Shown: positions 54,539 to 63,260, counted from the stretch's first letter. The stretch: 64,000 nucleotides of DNA from Bradyrhizobium liaoningense (GCF_018130955.1 NZ_JAFCJM010000020.1:51416-115415); one strand, 5' to 3'. Made by a program: numbers and translations. Notes: a model not told the origin generated them from the letters alone.

Positions 54539-54778
54539 ATGGCGGATCAACCGCGGCGGCCGCGCACGCTCGGCGATGCGAGGTCGGAGGCCGAAGCGGC
54601 GTTCAAGAAGGTGACCGCCAAGGTCGCCCAGGCGCCGCCGAAGACGAATGCCGTTCCCGGCGTGAAGGAGCAGGTCACGCTGCGGATCGATCAGGATGTG
54701 TTGGAGCACTTTCAGTCCGGCGGTCCCGGCTGGCAGGACCGCATCAACGACGCCCTACGCAAGGCAGCCGGGAAGTAG
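54539..54778 (+). CDS. BrnA-like antitoxin-type protein without toxin
   Basis: 79 residues: a disordered basic N-terminus and a C-terminal ribbon-helix-helix segment QVTLRIDQDVLEHFQSGGPGWQDRINDALRKAAG, the BrnA/CopG signature. In BrnT/BrnA pairs the toxin is encoded just upstream; here upstream is cysK, 3 bases away, and no BrnT-like frame exists nearby. It may serve as a regulator of cysK or be a relic. A strong terminator follows. Confidence 0.75.
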   Translation: MADQPRRPRTLGDARSEAEAAFKKVTAKVAQAPPKTNAVPGVKEQVTLRIDQDVLEHFQSGGPGWQDRINDALRKAAGK

Positions 54779-54799
54779 GCACATCCGGCGGACAAGAAA

Positions 54800-54832
54800 A
54801 AAAGCCCGGCAGCGAGCCGGGCTTTTGTTTTT
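54800..54832. terminator. Bidirectional intrinsic terminator
   Basis: AAAAGCCCGGC (54800-54810), 5-base loop, GCCGGGCTTTT (54816-54826), then TGTTTTT; the left arm is preceded by As. Serves the convergent cysK operon and the caspase-like gene. Confidence 0.85.
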
Positions 54833-54851
54833 GACTCGAGGCTGCGCCGCC

Positions 54852-56285
54852 TTAGCGGCGGAACATGCCGCCCACCATGCCGCCGACAACGCCGCCCACG
54901 AAGGCAGCGCCGGCGGCATCGCCGCCGCCGCTGCGCTGAGGCGCCGGAGCCGGAGCCGGAGCACTTTGTTGGGCGGGCGCGGTGTTGGTGGCGCGCCGGG
55001 CCTGCTTCGGGCCGTCGCCGCTCGCCGTCGCGGGCGCGGCAACGATCTCGGAAAGCATGGCCTTGTGCTGGAGCTTGTTGAGATAGCCCGTGGACGGGTA
55101 GCCGCGCGCAGCCTGCCAGCGCTTGATCACGGAGCGGGTTTCGTCAGTGAACTCGCCCGTCAGCTTGGTGTCGAAGCCGAGCCCGGTCAGGCGGCGTTGC
55201 ACGTCGCGGCGCTTGCCCTTGTCGAGCCCGATCTGATCCTCGGTGACCTGGCTGGCCTCGTCGGTGAAGGTCGCGGGATCGACGCCGGCGTTCAGGGTGC
55301 GCGTCGTGGTCGACGGACCGCTCTTGATCGCCGCAAGCCGCGCCAACGCCAGCGACTTGAATTGGCCGTTGGGATAAGCAGAGATGTAGGCGTTGAGCTC
55401 TTCCGCCTTGTTGGACTCCTTCACCGATCGCCAGAACTCGAGTTCGGCCTCGGAACCGCCCGAGGCGACCGGAGCGGCGGTCGCCGTCGGCGCGGCGTTC
55501 GCAACCTGCGTTCCCTGTGCCGGGTTGAGATAGACGGCGCCGATCAGGTTGGTATGGCCCCAGGGAAGCTGACCCTTGTGCGTCTCTTCGTTGACCTGGG
55601 CGCGGACCGACGTCATGGCCTGCTGGATCTCGATGCCGGGCTTGGTGATGTTGTCGATCAGCGCGCGGGTGAACGGGCTGTTGTTGCCCTCCTGGCCGTC
55701 GAGCGCCGTCTGGCCGGGGCCGGTCGCGAAGGCGATCAGCGTACCTTCACCGGACTTCATCTCGGCCAATCCGCTTCCGACGTTGACGCTGCGGGTCGCC
55801 GAATTGGACTTGATCTTGGCGGCAAAGGGATTGTCGCGGCAGGCGTCGAGGAACACCAGCTTCACCTTCGCATCGCCCATGGTCTGGTCGAGCGTCAGGT
55901 CGATGTTGATGGCGGCGCCGAGCTTGACGTCCATCTCCGTTTTGATGTCGGCATCGACAGGCAGCAGATAGTTGGTGCCGCCGACGGCGATGCCGTGACC
56001 GGCATAATAGAACACCGCGACGTCGGTGCCCTGGGCCTTGCGGCCGAAATCCAGGAGCTTCTCGGTCATCTGGTCGCGGGTGAGGTTCGAGCCCTCAATC
56101 ACCTCGAAACCGACATTGCGCAGCGTTGCCGCCATCGCCTTGGCGTCGATCGGCGGGTTCGGCAGTTGGGCAACGTTCTTGTAGGCACCGTTACCAACCA
56201 CGAAGGCGACACGGCGGTCGGCATTCGCGGCGTCCACGGTGGCCGCCATGCAGACGAGCGACAGGAGGAGGGTGAGATAGCGCAT
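54852..56285 (-). CDS. Secreted caspase-like (C14) protein with peptidoglycan-binding-like domain
   Basis: 477 residues. Signal peptide (cleavage near DAA, residue 20), a caspase-like domain with catalytic His97 (FYYAGHGI) and Cys149 (LDACRDNPF), a helical repeat-like segment (SEAELEFWRSVKESNKAEEL), a PG-binding-1-like unit (VQRRLTGLGFDTKLTGEFTD, about residue 355-405) and a Gly-zipper end (AFVGGVVGGMVGGM). Orthocaspases of this type cleave after Arg/Lys and are exported in many alphaproteobacteria. GGGGA precedes the ATG at 56285. A second copy begins at 63261. Confidence 0.85.
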   Translation of the reverse strand: MRYLTLLLSLVCMAATVDAANADRRVAFVVGNGAYKNVAQLPNPPIDAKAMAATLRNVGFEVIEGSNLTRDQMTEKLLDFGRKAQGTDVAVFYYAGHGIAVGGTNYLLPVDADIKTEMDVKLGAAINIDLTLDQTMGDAKVKLVFLDACRDNPFAAKIKSNSATRSVNVGSGLAEMKSGEGTLIAFATGPGQTALDGQEGNNSPFTRALIDNITKPGIEIQQAMTSVRAQVNEETHKGQLPWGHTNLIGAVYLNPAQGTQVANAAPTATAAPVASGGSEAELEFWRSVKESNKAEELNAYISAYPNGQFKSLALARLAAIKSGPSTTTRTLNAGVDPATFTDEASQVTEDQIGLDKGKRRDVQRRLTGLGFDTKLTGEFTDETRSVIKRWQAARGYPSTGYLNKLQHKAMLSEIVAAPATASGDGPKQARRATNTAPAQQSAPAPAPAPQRSGGGDAAGAAFVGGVVGGMVGGMFRR

Positions 56286-56430
56286 CTGAAATCCCCAACA
56301 GAATCGAATTCGAAGCAGCAACAGGATTGGCTCGAACTTACACAAATCGCCGGTTGTCGCGCCAGCAAATCGAAGATCGCCCAAACCCATCGCCCGCAGC
56401 CGAGTGTGAAGGATGGAACCCCCGTTCTAA

Positions 56431-56446
56431 CGTGATCCAGATCACG
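56431..56446. promoter_or_regulatory. CRP/FNR-type palindrome
   Basis: CGTGATCCAGATCACG is a perfect 16-base palindrome (GTGA-N6-TCAC core) in the gap upstream of the caspase-like gene, 146 bases before its ATG. It is far for class I activation but could be a site for a CRP-family regulator. Confidence 0.4.
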
Positions 56447-56478
56447 GACGACTGCTTGGATTGGTCGTTCGGAGTCGC

Positions 56479-57423
56479 CTAACGGTTCACGGCGCCGGTA
56501 GCCGGAATCGGTGGCGCAGGCTTCAGATTCAGAAGATTGCCAGACAGGATCAGCGCGGCGCCGACAACCGTCCAGGCGTCGAGCCGCTCCGAATACAGCA
56601 GCCAGCCTGCGGTCGCGGTGAGCGGGACCCGCAGGAAATCCATGGGGACCACGATACTCGCGTCCGCATAGCGCATCGCGCTGGCGAGACAGTAATGCGA
56701 GAACGTGCCGCAGACGGCAATCACGATGATCCAGCCCCAGGCATAGGCTGACGGCCAGGACCAGACGAACAGCGTCGGAACGAACCCCGCGATCGATTGC
56801 ACCACCAGCATCCAGAACAGAATCGAGAGCGCCGTCTCGGTCCGGGTGAGCGATTTCACGAGGACCATCGAGATCCCGAAGCCGATGGCCGCGCCGAGGG
56901 CGATCAACTGGCCCGGATTGATCTCGCCGGTCGCGGGCCGCACGATCATGATCACCCCGACGAGGCCGAGCAGGATTGCTGTAATCCGCCACGACGTCAT
57001 GCGTTCCGACAGGAAGGTGGCCGCAAGGATCGCGGTCCAGATCGGCATGGTGAATTCGATCGCCACCACCTGGCCGATCGGAATCAGCGTCAGCGCGACG
57101 AACCAGGCGAGCTGCGCACCGTAGTGGATCAGGTTGCGTCCGATGTGCTGGGGCAGGCGGGCGGTCTTGAGCATCGCGAAGCCGCCGGCACGATGGATCA
57201 TCGGATACAGCAGCAGAAAGCCCAGGAGCGAGCGCATCTCCATGATCTGAAAGACGCTGAGCTCGCGCGTGGTTTCGCGACCGGCGATCGCCATGATCAG
57301 CATCAGCGACAGCCAGCCGGCCATCCACAGTGCGGCCATCGGGATCGACGGGGATTTGCTCATCGGCAGAGAACGTCGGCGGGAGGAGACTTCGAGAAAG
57401 GGGCAGGCCGGTATCCGCGACAT
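56479..57423 (-). CDS. DMT/EamA-type transporter
   Basis: 314 residues with 10 hydrophobic helices and two EamA halves (second begins near LIALGAAIGFGISMVLVKSL). DMT exporters move amino acids, metabolites or drugs. The start at 57423 (MSRIPACPF) has AAAGGGGG 4 bases upstream; an ATG at 57363 (MSKSPS) also gives a full transporter and is common in the family. Substrate unknown. Confidence 0.85.
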   Translation of the reverse strand: MSRIPACPFLEVSSRRRSLPMSKSPSIPMAALWMAGWLSLMLIMAIAGRETTRELSVFQIMEMRSLLGFLLLYPMIHRAGGFAMLKTARLPQHIGRNLIHYGAQLAWFVALTLIPIGQVVAIEFTMPIWTAILAATFLSERMTSWRITAILLGLVGVIMIVRPATGEINPGQLIALGAAIGFGISMVLVKSLTRTETALSILFWMLVVQSIAGFVPTLFVWSWPSAYAWGWIIVIAVCGTFSHYCLASAMRYADASIVVPMDFLRVPLTATAGWLLYSERLDAWTVVGAALILSGNLLNLKPAPPIPATGAVNR

Positions 57424-57517
57424 CGGCCCCCTTTGCAACGGCCAAAACTGCGGATGCAGCGATGCGCGGGCCAAGGTCGAGATCGAGGTCACGGCCTTCG
57501 TTCCCAACCCATAAAGC

Positions 57518-57546
57518 AAAAACGATCCGGCGCGGGCGCCGGATCG
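57518..57546 (-). terminator. Intrinsic terminator for the secreted beta-protein genes
   Basis: CGATCCGGCGC (57523-57533) and GCGCCGGATCG (57536-57546) form an 11-bp stem; on the minus strand it is followed by TTTTTGC. Confidence 0.8.
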
Positions 57547-57568
57547 CGTTGTAGGGTCTGCGCTGTTG

Positions 57569-58021
57569 TTACTTCGACAGCGAGATGTTGGCACCGCGGA
57601 ACTGGCTGTCGGCCTTCAACGAGACCGTCTGCTTGTTGCCGCTCGTCCTCAACGCGAGGTTGGCGTTGAAGCCGGCCGCGGCGACCGCCAGATCGTAATT
57701 GCCGCCGTTGCCGCGGCCCTGCAACGAGCCGCTGATATTGCGGCTGGTCTCGGTCCAGCTGCCTGAAACGGCGTTGCCTTCTGCCCTGACGCTGGCGCCG
57801 AGGTTGAATTTGTAGGCGTCGCTGGCGCAGGTCAGCGACATCTCCATGGTCGGACCGATCGGCGCATATTTGGCGCGGCAGCGAATGCGCTCGGTCGATC
57901 CGTCATCGAGGACGACGGTGCCGCCGCCCTGCCACGACCCGGCCAACGGCGCGAACGGGCCAGACTGCGCCTTGCCTTCCGTGGCCGCAAAGGACGCCGC
58001 AAACAAAACGGCGGCCGCCAT
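57569..58021 (-). CDS. Secreted beta-rich hypothetical protein
   Basis: 150 residues. A signal-like segment (MAAAVLFAASFAATEGKA) leads to a lipocalin-like beta region: LAGSWQGGGTVVLDDGSTERIRCRAKY, then alternating strands with two cysteines and the SGSLQGRGNGGNYDL turn. The start is uncertain: an in-frame ATG at 58114 would overlap the preceding gene, and other start codons are lacking. Often follows a smaller secreted protein as here. Function unknown. Confidence 0.65.
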   Translation of the reverse strand: MAAAVLFAASFAATEGKAQSGPFAPLAGSWQGGGTVVLDDGSTERIRCRAKYAPIGPTMEMSLTCASDAYKFNLGASVRAEGNAVSGSWTETSRNISGSLQGRGNGGNYDLAVAAAGFNANLALRTSGNKQTVSLKADSQFRGANISLSK

Positions 58022-58058
58022 CAGCAGCCGCCGGTTGTTGGCGCTTCGTCCAGTTAGC

Positions 58059-58406
58059 TTATTGGCGCGATGCTTCCCACCGCCCGCTGCAGGGTATGCC
58101 TCCAGATGCTCCATTCCACTTTCCCGATCCGGCGTTGCCGCTGAGTTGACCGTTGGCATATGCACCATTGATCGAAACTCGCACAAGGCCCTCGCGGCCA
58201 ATGGTGCCGGAAACGTTGGCTCCCGGTGCCGTGATCTTGCCGTCGGCGACAGTCAGCATCGAACTCGCGGTCGCGTCGCAGCTTCCGGTCTTGGTCACAA
58301 TGGTGACCTGCCAGTTGCCGTCATAGGGGCTCTGGGCGAACGCCGGGGCGACGGAGCCGGCAAGAAGCGAGGCCGCGGAAATCAACGCAATGCGATCAAA
58401 ACGCAT
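58059..58406 (-). CDS. Secreted beta-rich protein with conserved disulfide-type cysteines
   Basis: 115 residues with a clear signal peptide (MRFDRIALISAASLLAGSVAPAFA), then SPYDGNWQVTIVTKTGSCDATASSMLTVADGKI and a closing GGIPCSGRWEASRQ. Two Cys could bridge. It shares the GTW/GxW beta-sandwich style of the following gene, with which it likely forms an operon (37-base gap). Function unknown. Confidence 0.65.
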   Translation of the reverse strand: MRFDRIALISAASLLAGSVAPAFAQSPYDGNWQVTIVTKTGSCDATASSMLTVADGKITAPGANVSGTIGREGLVRVSINGAYANGQLSGNAGSGKWNGASGGIPCSGRWEASRQ

Positions 58407-58574
58407 GAATTCTGTCCTTGGATATGTCTGAGATGGTGACGGTTATTCGGGGCAAATGTGACAGAAATTTGCTGCGCCGCCAAAACCAGATTTGTTCCTT
58501 TTGGAACAATGGTTTATTTGCGATCCTTCGGACGGTTTTTAGGGCGATTCCGGCCCGAATCGCACATTCCAGGG

Positions 58575-59168
58575 TTAATGCGCCGACAGGCTCGGCGCGG
58601 AAGTGGCGAATTCCTCGTCCTGAGGCTTGGCCGGCAGTGCTTTGTGGACAATCGCGTAGTCGATGACCTCGGCCAGGAGCTTCAACCCGAGCGGGGCGAG
58701 GGCGCGCTCCCACAACTGCCGTGCCGTCTCGCCTTTTTTCACGAAGCACCAGTCCTGCGCGGCGATGGCGCCGGCATCCATGCGATCGGCGAGGTGATAG
58801 ATGGTGCCGCCGGCGATCGGATCGCCTTCCTTGATCGTCCATTCGACGGCCGCCTTGCCGCGGTGGCGGGGCAGCAGCGAGGGGTGATAGCCGATGCCGC
58901 CGAACCTTGCGACGGCAAGCGCTTCCTTCGATATCCGGGCGTGGCTGTGCGCGGTGATGATCAGGTCGGTGTTGGCGGCGATTTCGGAGGCCACCACGAG
59001 CTTTGGCTCGGCCTGCACCACTACCTCGATGCCGGCGGCGCGGGCGGCATCGGCCAGACGGTCATCGGCGTCGGCGACCACGACCCGTACGATAACCGAG
59101 CCGTGCTCCCGGAGCATGTTGAGGGTTGTCACGCCGAAATGGCGGGAGCCGACTAGGGTGATGCGCAT
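58575..59168 (-). CDS. Formyltransferase-family protein
   Basis: 197 residues matching the formyltransferase N-terminal fold: RITLVGSRHFGVTTLNML, then ITAHSHARIS, the signature YHPSLLPRHRGKAAVEW and DRMDAGAIAAQ. The HPSLLP loop and the Asp in the DAG segment are those of methionyl-tRNA formyltransferase and related enzymes. It lacks the C-terminal Fmt domain, so a sugar- or amino-compound formyltransferase is likelier. Start ATG at 59168. Confidence 0.85.
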   Translation of the reverse strand: MRITLVGSRHFGVTTLNMLREHGSVIVRVVVADADDRLADAARAAGIEVVVQAEPKLVVASEIAANTDLIITAHSHARISKEALAVARFGGIGYHPSLLPRHRGKAAVEWTIKEGDPIAGGTIYHLADRMDAGAIAAQDWCFVKKGETARQLWERALAPLGLKLLAEVIDYAIVHKALPAKPQDEEFATSAPSLSAH

Positions 59169-59357
59169 GGTTTTCCGATCCGTCTGGCGGGCTGACATTT
59201 CCCGATAACACGCCGGAGGGCGCTGTCACCACCCGATGCCGGCTTGCGCCGGTTATCAACAGAGCGCGGCATGCGAGGCGGCGGCAGAGCGCCATTGCAC
59301 GCGCGGCCTTCCGGTGTTTCCATGGCGAGACGAGGCGATCCCTCGCGGAGGTCCGAC

Positions 59358-59651
59358 ATGCGCCGAGCGTGCTTGATTGTTCTTGCGGCCCTCGCGGCAG
59401 CCGCCGCGCAGCCCGCGCGCGCGGGCGAAAGGTTCATTCCGGTCGTTCCGCCGGAGATCGGTGTGGCGCCGGTCGTGGGACCGACCTGGGACGCGTTTCG
59501 ATGCAGCGACACGCCCGCCTATAATTTCTACCATGACGCCTATTACGGCGAGGAGCCGCCGGCGCAGTATCGGGGCTACGTCTATCGTCCGCACTACCGC
59601 TACACGGCCTATCGCCGGCTGCCGCGGACATATTTTTGCGTGAGCGAGTAG
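59358..59651 (+). CDS. Small Tyr-rich secreted protein
   Basis: 97 residues with a signal peptide (cleavage near ARA, residue 22) and a mature part rich in Tyr and Pro (YNFYHDAYYGEEPPAQYRGYVYRPHYRY). Two Cys (RCSD and YFCVSE) may pair. GGAGG lies 7 bases before the ATG at 59358. Function unknown. Confidence 0.65.
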   Translation: MRRACLIVLAALAAAAAQPARAGERFIPVVPPEIGVAPVVGPTWDAFRCSDTPAYNFYHDAYYGEEPPAQYRGYVYRPHYRYTAYRRLPRTYFCVSE

Positions 59652-59794
59652 CGCCGCATCCGGTAACAACTTCTCAATCCGCATCGCGTATCGACGAATC
59701 CGTCGCGGATTTGTATTGCGTACCGTGACCTCGGAATTCGCCCCGCCGGTGCCGGCGGGTCTTCCGCTTGAGACCGAATTTTGGAAATGGCCTG

Positions 59795-60013
59795 ATGCCG
59801 AGCGCGATTGAACAGATCGTCGATACTTATGTCCGATTGAAGAACCGCCGCGGCCTGGAAGAGCTGATGATGCACCGGCAGCGGCTCGCGGTCGATCTGA
59901 AGGGGCGCTCCGGCTACGATTTCAGCCTGCCGATCCGCCAGATCGAGGAGGAGATCGCGACCATCGAGGCCGGACTGGGCGCGTTGCGGTCGGCAATATC
60001 GGCAGCGGCATAG
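59795..60013 (+). CDS. Small helical protein
   Basis: 72 residues, all helical with two long charged helices (EQIVDTYVRLKNRRGLEEL and PIRQIEEEIATIEAGL). Starts MPSAIEQIVDTYVRLKNR. The upstream site is GGAAATGGCC. No recognised family; could be a regulator or structural adaptor. Confidence 0.6.
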   Translation: MPSAIEQIVDTYVRLKNRRGLEELMMHRQRLAVDLKGRSGYDFSLPIRQIEEEIATIEAGLGALRSAISAAA

Positions 60014-60051
60014 GGCTCTCGTTCGCGGGCGCCCATTTCGGCGCAGCAGCC

Positions 60052-60306
60052 TCAGAGCACGATCGGATGGCGGTATTTGCGCGCCAGCTCCAGATCGACA
60101 TAGCCGCTGGCATCGATCCACTCATGGGGGCAATAGGCGAGCGTATCCGCGTCGATGTCGAGGCCGTCGCGCGCGATGGCTTGGCGTGTGCCCATCCGGC
60201 CGGTGGAGACCTTTTCGCCAAGCTGGGGGTCAAAATGCAAGGCGTCGAAGACCGCAGTATCGTTCGTCATTGCCGCAATCCATTGGATGAAATCGTCGCA
60301 GTGCAA
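60052..60306 (-). CDS. Small hypothetical protein
   Basis: 84 residues, no signal peptide, with sequence MHCDDFIQWIAAM and CPHEWIDASGYVDLELARKY. Conserved-looking but unidentified. Convergent with the preceding gene, with 38 bases between the stops. Confidence 0.5.
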   Translation of the reverse strand: MHCDDFIQWIAAMTNDTAVFDALHFDPQLGEKVSTGRMGTRQAIARDGLDIDADTLAYCPHEWIDASGYVDLELARKYRHPIVL

Positions 60307-60435
60307 TGAGCGGATGGTATCGCGGGAACCCGGGAGTGCAAGCGGGATCGTTTCCGCAAGTGCTCAGAGACATCGGGGGCGTGGCACATTCGGAGATCGC
60401 GCGGATGGGATCCCAGGCGGACGCAGCATCGCCGC

Positions 60436-60729
60436 TCAGCGCGCCACGGCTCCCGCTGCATCCTTCTTGACGTTTTTGCTGCCGTCCTTGGTATCGCCGC
60501 TCTTGGTATCGCCGCTCTTGGGTCTGGCTGCTTCCTTCGCGCGCTGAGCCATCCAGGCGTCGTATTCGGGTGTGCCGCGGCGCGGGGGCGCGTCGGCCGG
60601 CAACCCGCCCATCCAATGCGGCATGTCGGCGAGGCGCGCGCCCACGCTTGCGTTGGCGCCGTCGGAGTGCGGGGTGCTCGCGCAGCCGGCGAGCGACAGG
60701 CAGAAAAGGCAGAGGAGCAACCGGGTCAT
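60436..60729 (-). CDS. Small lipoprotein
   Basis: 97 residues with a lipobox (LSLAGC) and a Lys/Asp-rich C-terminus that carries KSGDT twice in tandem. The middle has MPHWMGGLPADAPPRRGTPEYDAWM. The ATG at 60729 follows the pattern of the family; 60798 would not give a signal peptide. Envelope-bound, function unknown. Confidence 0.65.
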   Translation of the reverse strand: MTRLLLCLFCLSLAGCASTPHSDGANASVGARLADMPHWMGGLPADAPPRRGTPEYDAWMAQRAKEAARPKSGDTKSGDTKDGSKNVKKDAAGAVAR

Positions 60730-60820
60730 GGCGTGCCGGTTAAGAGCCGATTGTGGCCCAAAGCGGAAGGATCCGGGTGCAAGGACAGCCGCTCTCATGT
60801 CGAAATGAAGGCCGGGGCGG

Positions 60821-61120
60821 CTAGCGCCTGCCGCCGTCGATCACCGTGAACAGCGGTTTTGCCTGGGTCGGCTCGACCAGAAGCTCCTCGACCAGCGCGC
60901 TCGCCGCCTCGACATATTTCCGCGTCGGCTTGTCGAGCGGGCGGGTGGCTTCATCCGCAAGCGCGATGCGGGCCGCCTCGACCAGCTTGCGCATCCGCAC
61001 CGCCTGCTCGTCGCCGGCCGTCAGCGACGCCCGTGCGAGCGAGCGCAGGACGAACAGCTCGCCTTCGAGCCTGAGCAGGCGATCGTTGAGCTTGGCGAGG
61101 ACGGCGTTGAGGTCGGGCAT
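60821..61120 (-). CDS. Small helical protein
   Basis: 99 residues, helical and Leu-rich (MPDLNAVLAKLNDRLLRLEGEL), without a signal peptide. Ends PLFTVIDGGRR. A coiled-coil-forming segment is likely. Unidentified; sits alone on the minus strand. Confidence 0.55.
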   Translation of the reverse strand: MPDLNAVLAKLNDRLLRLEGELFVLRSLARASLTAGDEQAVRMRKLVEAARIALADEATRPLDKPTRKYVEAASALVEELLVEPTQAKPLFTVIDGGRR

Positions 61121-61268
61121 GGTGGCGATTTAACCGTCCAGAGGTGAATGATCCCCAAACGTCCCGCGACGAAATCTGCGGCCGCCTTTGTACCGCGCGT
61201 TCCGCATGCCCGGCCAAAAACAAAATGTCGAAAACAACCCCATGCAAAGTAGCCCGCGCGCCCGGCCG

Positions 61269-61508
61269 CTATGGCTTGGCGGCCTGCGCCTCCAGGCATT
61301 GATTGAGATAAGCGGTGCGGTCCCTCGGCAGCACCTTGTCGGCATCCGCCTTCCTGGCGCACTCCGATTGGCGGATCTGCTCGGCGCGGCGCTTCTCGGC
61401 GGCCTCGCGAAATTCGGGCGCAACCTTGTCGGGATCGACCAGCCTCTGCGACCTTGCGGGAGCGACAGTGAGCAGCGCAACTGCCGTGAGGATAATGATT
61501 TGCTTCAA
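61269..61508 (-). CDS. Small secreted protein
   Basis: 79 residues with a signal peptide (MKQIIILTAVALLTVAPARS) and a charged helical remainder (VAPEFREAAEKRRAEQIRQSECARKADADKV) with two Cys. GGAGGC precedes the start. Similar short secreted proteins with a REAAEKRRAEQIRQ motif occur in Bradyrhizobium. Function unknown. Confidence 0.6.
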   Translation of the reverse strand: MKQIIILTAVALLTVAPARSQRLVDPDKVAPEFREAAEKRRAEQIRQSECARKADADKVLPRDRTAYLNQCLEAQAAKP

Positions 61509-61720
61509 ATGAGCCTCCTGAAAGGGCCCATCCTAGCGCCGCGTGGGCGAATGCTCAAACCAGGAGGGCGGCGAGGCGTGGTGTAGCCGGCTACCCGCGG
61601 CGCCGTCCGCTTGCCCCCGAGCTCACGCGGCCCGATTTTTTTCGTCACGTGTGAACTGCTTCACAAACAGGATGAGGATCATCCGCTATGGATGATGCAT
61701 TGCCTTATTTAGTCATACTT

Positions 61721-61757
61721 GAAAAAAACACCCCCGGCGCGCAAGCGCTGGGGGTTT
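61721..61757 (-). terminator. Intrinsic terminator for the 61770 gene
   Basis: On the minus strand ACCCCCAGCGC and GCGCCGGGGGT flank a short loop, followed by a run of seven Ts. Confidence 0.75.
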
Positions 61758-61769
61758 TCACATGGGCGG

Positions 61770-62024
61770 TCATTTCGTGTTGCGATATCCCATCGCCGGC
61801 ACGGGCGGCTTTTTCCAGTTGAAGTCCGGCCGCACCTCTGCGCCGCGCTTGCCGCAGGCGGTGCAGACGAAGCGCGGCTCGATGTCGGAGAGCCGCACAT
61901 CGTCCGCCCAGCGATCGGCGCCGAGCGCAACGCTGTGGCTGCAGCGGTAGTCCGCGCAATAGACCAGCACGCCGCGCACGCCGGCATCGCGCATGTCGCC
62001 GAAGGTGATCTTTTGGGGCCGCAT
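61770..62024 (-). CDS. Small Cys-rich protein of the zinc-ribbon type
   Basis: 84 residues with CADYRCSHS and FVCTACGKRG, which make two Cys pairs able to bind zinc, and a basic-aromatic end (VRPDFNWKKPP). Family members are widespread in Bradyrhizobium with many paralogues. A terminator follows. Function unknown. Confidence 0.7.
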   Translation of the reverse strand: MRPQKITFGDMRDAGVRGVLVYCADYRCSHSVALGADRWADDVRLSDIEPRFVCTACGKRGAEVRPDFNWKKPPVPAMGYRNTK

Positions 62025-62249
62025 GGCCCCATCAAGGCGCGCGGTTTTTGGCTATCGCAAATTATCAATGGCTGGTGGTTCGGAGCGCGCGCGGCACACT
62101 TGGCGTCGTGGGTGTGGACAAGTGACGAGAAGGGGCCGCCGGGTGGTCAATGTGGCGCGCCTTCCAATGCGGTGATCGACACATCGCCGCCCGGTAATCC
62201 TACGGGCAGGAGCGGGCCGGGCCGCTAACGTGGAATTAATCCAAGAAGC

Positions 62250-62325
62250 CTACAATTTAAGACAGTTGTAGATGAGTGCTGCGTAGAGGAGACGTCGCGA
62301 GGACGTTCCGGCGATGGCCTCCTCT
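62250..62325. other. Structured leader in the 62025-62345 gap
   Basis: CTACAA and TTGTAG at 62250-62271 form an inverted repeat, followed by a larger hairpin (GAGGAGACGTC pairing with GACGT then GGCCTCCTC, about 62286-62325) before the 62346 gene. Otherwise the 321-base gap has no clear feature. Confidence 0.4.
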
Positions 62326-62345
62326 TGCTCGCTCATTTGAGGTCA

Positions 62346-63038
62346 ATGCACGTGACCACGACATCGGAAGTGCAAAGCCAGGCCGAACAGCTCGACCCCG
62401 CAGCACTCGCGGCCGCAGCCGCAGCCTTTGAACCTGAAGCCCCCGAAGCCGACCTCCCGATCAGGCAGTCCAGCCGGAAATCGGTGGTGGCGCTGGCGGT
62501 GTGCGCCCTGGCCATCAACGGCGCGGCGGCGATTTATACGTTGCCAGCAGGTCTTCAGCTGCCGGACGTCGGCAGTGTGGTGGCCGATCTGATTCCACAG
62601 CCGAAGATGTCCACGACGAAACCGGATCCGGTCGTCGCCGCCTTGAAAGATATTCAGTTGGCTCAGAAGGAACACGCGGCTTCGCTGCAGGAGAGCAATC
62701 AATCATTGCAGCAACAGACCGCGCAGATGCAGCAGGATTCAATGCTGCTCCTGTCCCTGCGCCAGAGCATCACGGATGAGCGGGTCGATGTGAGGAAGAT
62801 CTCTTCGCAGTTGTCCACGCTCATCGCAAAGATCGACTCGCTGCAAAATTCGATGATGTCGGACGTGACGTCCTCGATCCCACGATCGTACGCGCGTAGC
62901 CGGATGTTCGTGCGCAAACGGATGGTTCGGGAATCCAAACCCGTCGCGCCGGTAGCGCCGGTCGCGCCGGTTGGGCCTGTTTCGGTTGGCGGAGCTCCTC
63001 TAAGTGCTCCGGCCACGATGGCAGGCCCGGAAAGCTGA
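62346..63038 (+). CDS. Membrane-anchored coiled-coil protein
   Basis: 230 residues. An acidic Ala-rich N-terminus, a transmembrane helix (about residues 45-66, SVVALAVCALAINGAAAIYTL), a coiled coil at about residues 95-170 (QLAQKEHAASLQESNQSLQQQ and ERVDVRKISSQLSTLIAKI) and a short Pro/Val-rich tail. Architecture matches 13460-14470. TTGAGG lies 6 bases before the ATG. A terminator follows. Confidence 0.65.
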   Translation: MHVTTTSEVQSQAEQLDPAALAAAAAAFEPEAPEADLPIRQSSRKSVVALAVCALAINGAAAIYTLPAGLQLPDVGSVVADLIPQPKMSTTKPDPVVAALKDIQLAQKEHAASLQESNQSLQQQTAQMQQDSMLLLSLRQSITDERVDVRKISSQLSTLIAKIDSLQNSMMSDVTSSIPRSYARSRMFVRKRMVRESKPVAPVAPVAPVGPVSVGGAPLSAPATMAGPES

Positions 63039-63082
63039 AGCCACGTCAGGCAAAGCGCTTGGGACTATGTCCGCGCTAATCT

Positions 63083-63112
63083 GGCCCGCCGGTTCACGCC
63101 GGCGGGCCTTCT
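63083..63112 (+). terminator. Intrinsic terminator after the coiled-coil gene
   Basis: GGCCCGCCGG (63083-63092) and CCGGCGGGCC (63099-63108) form a 10-bp stem with a 6-base loop, followed by TTCTT. Confidence 0.8.
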
Positions 63113-63260
63113 TATGCCGACTTCGACTGTACCCCCGCCGTCGCCCATCTTGAGCGGCGCCATACCCTTGGCCAACCCTTTTCGTGACCGACCTCACATA
63201 CCCTCCGCTTGCCTTTCGGCAGGCTGCGAATACGCTGCTCACGTTTGATTTGGGGCTGTA

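Noticed and set aside
54539..54778. A complete BrnT/BrnA toxin-antitoxin module
   Set aside because: No BrnT-like frame exists between cysK and this gene or just after it; only the antitoxin-like half is present.
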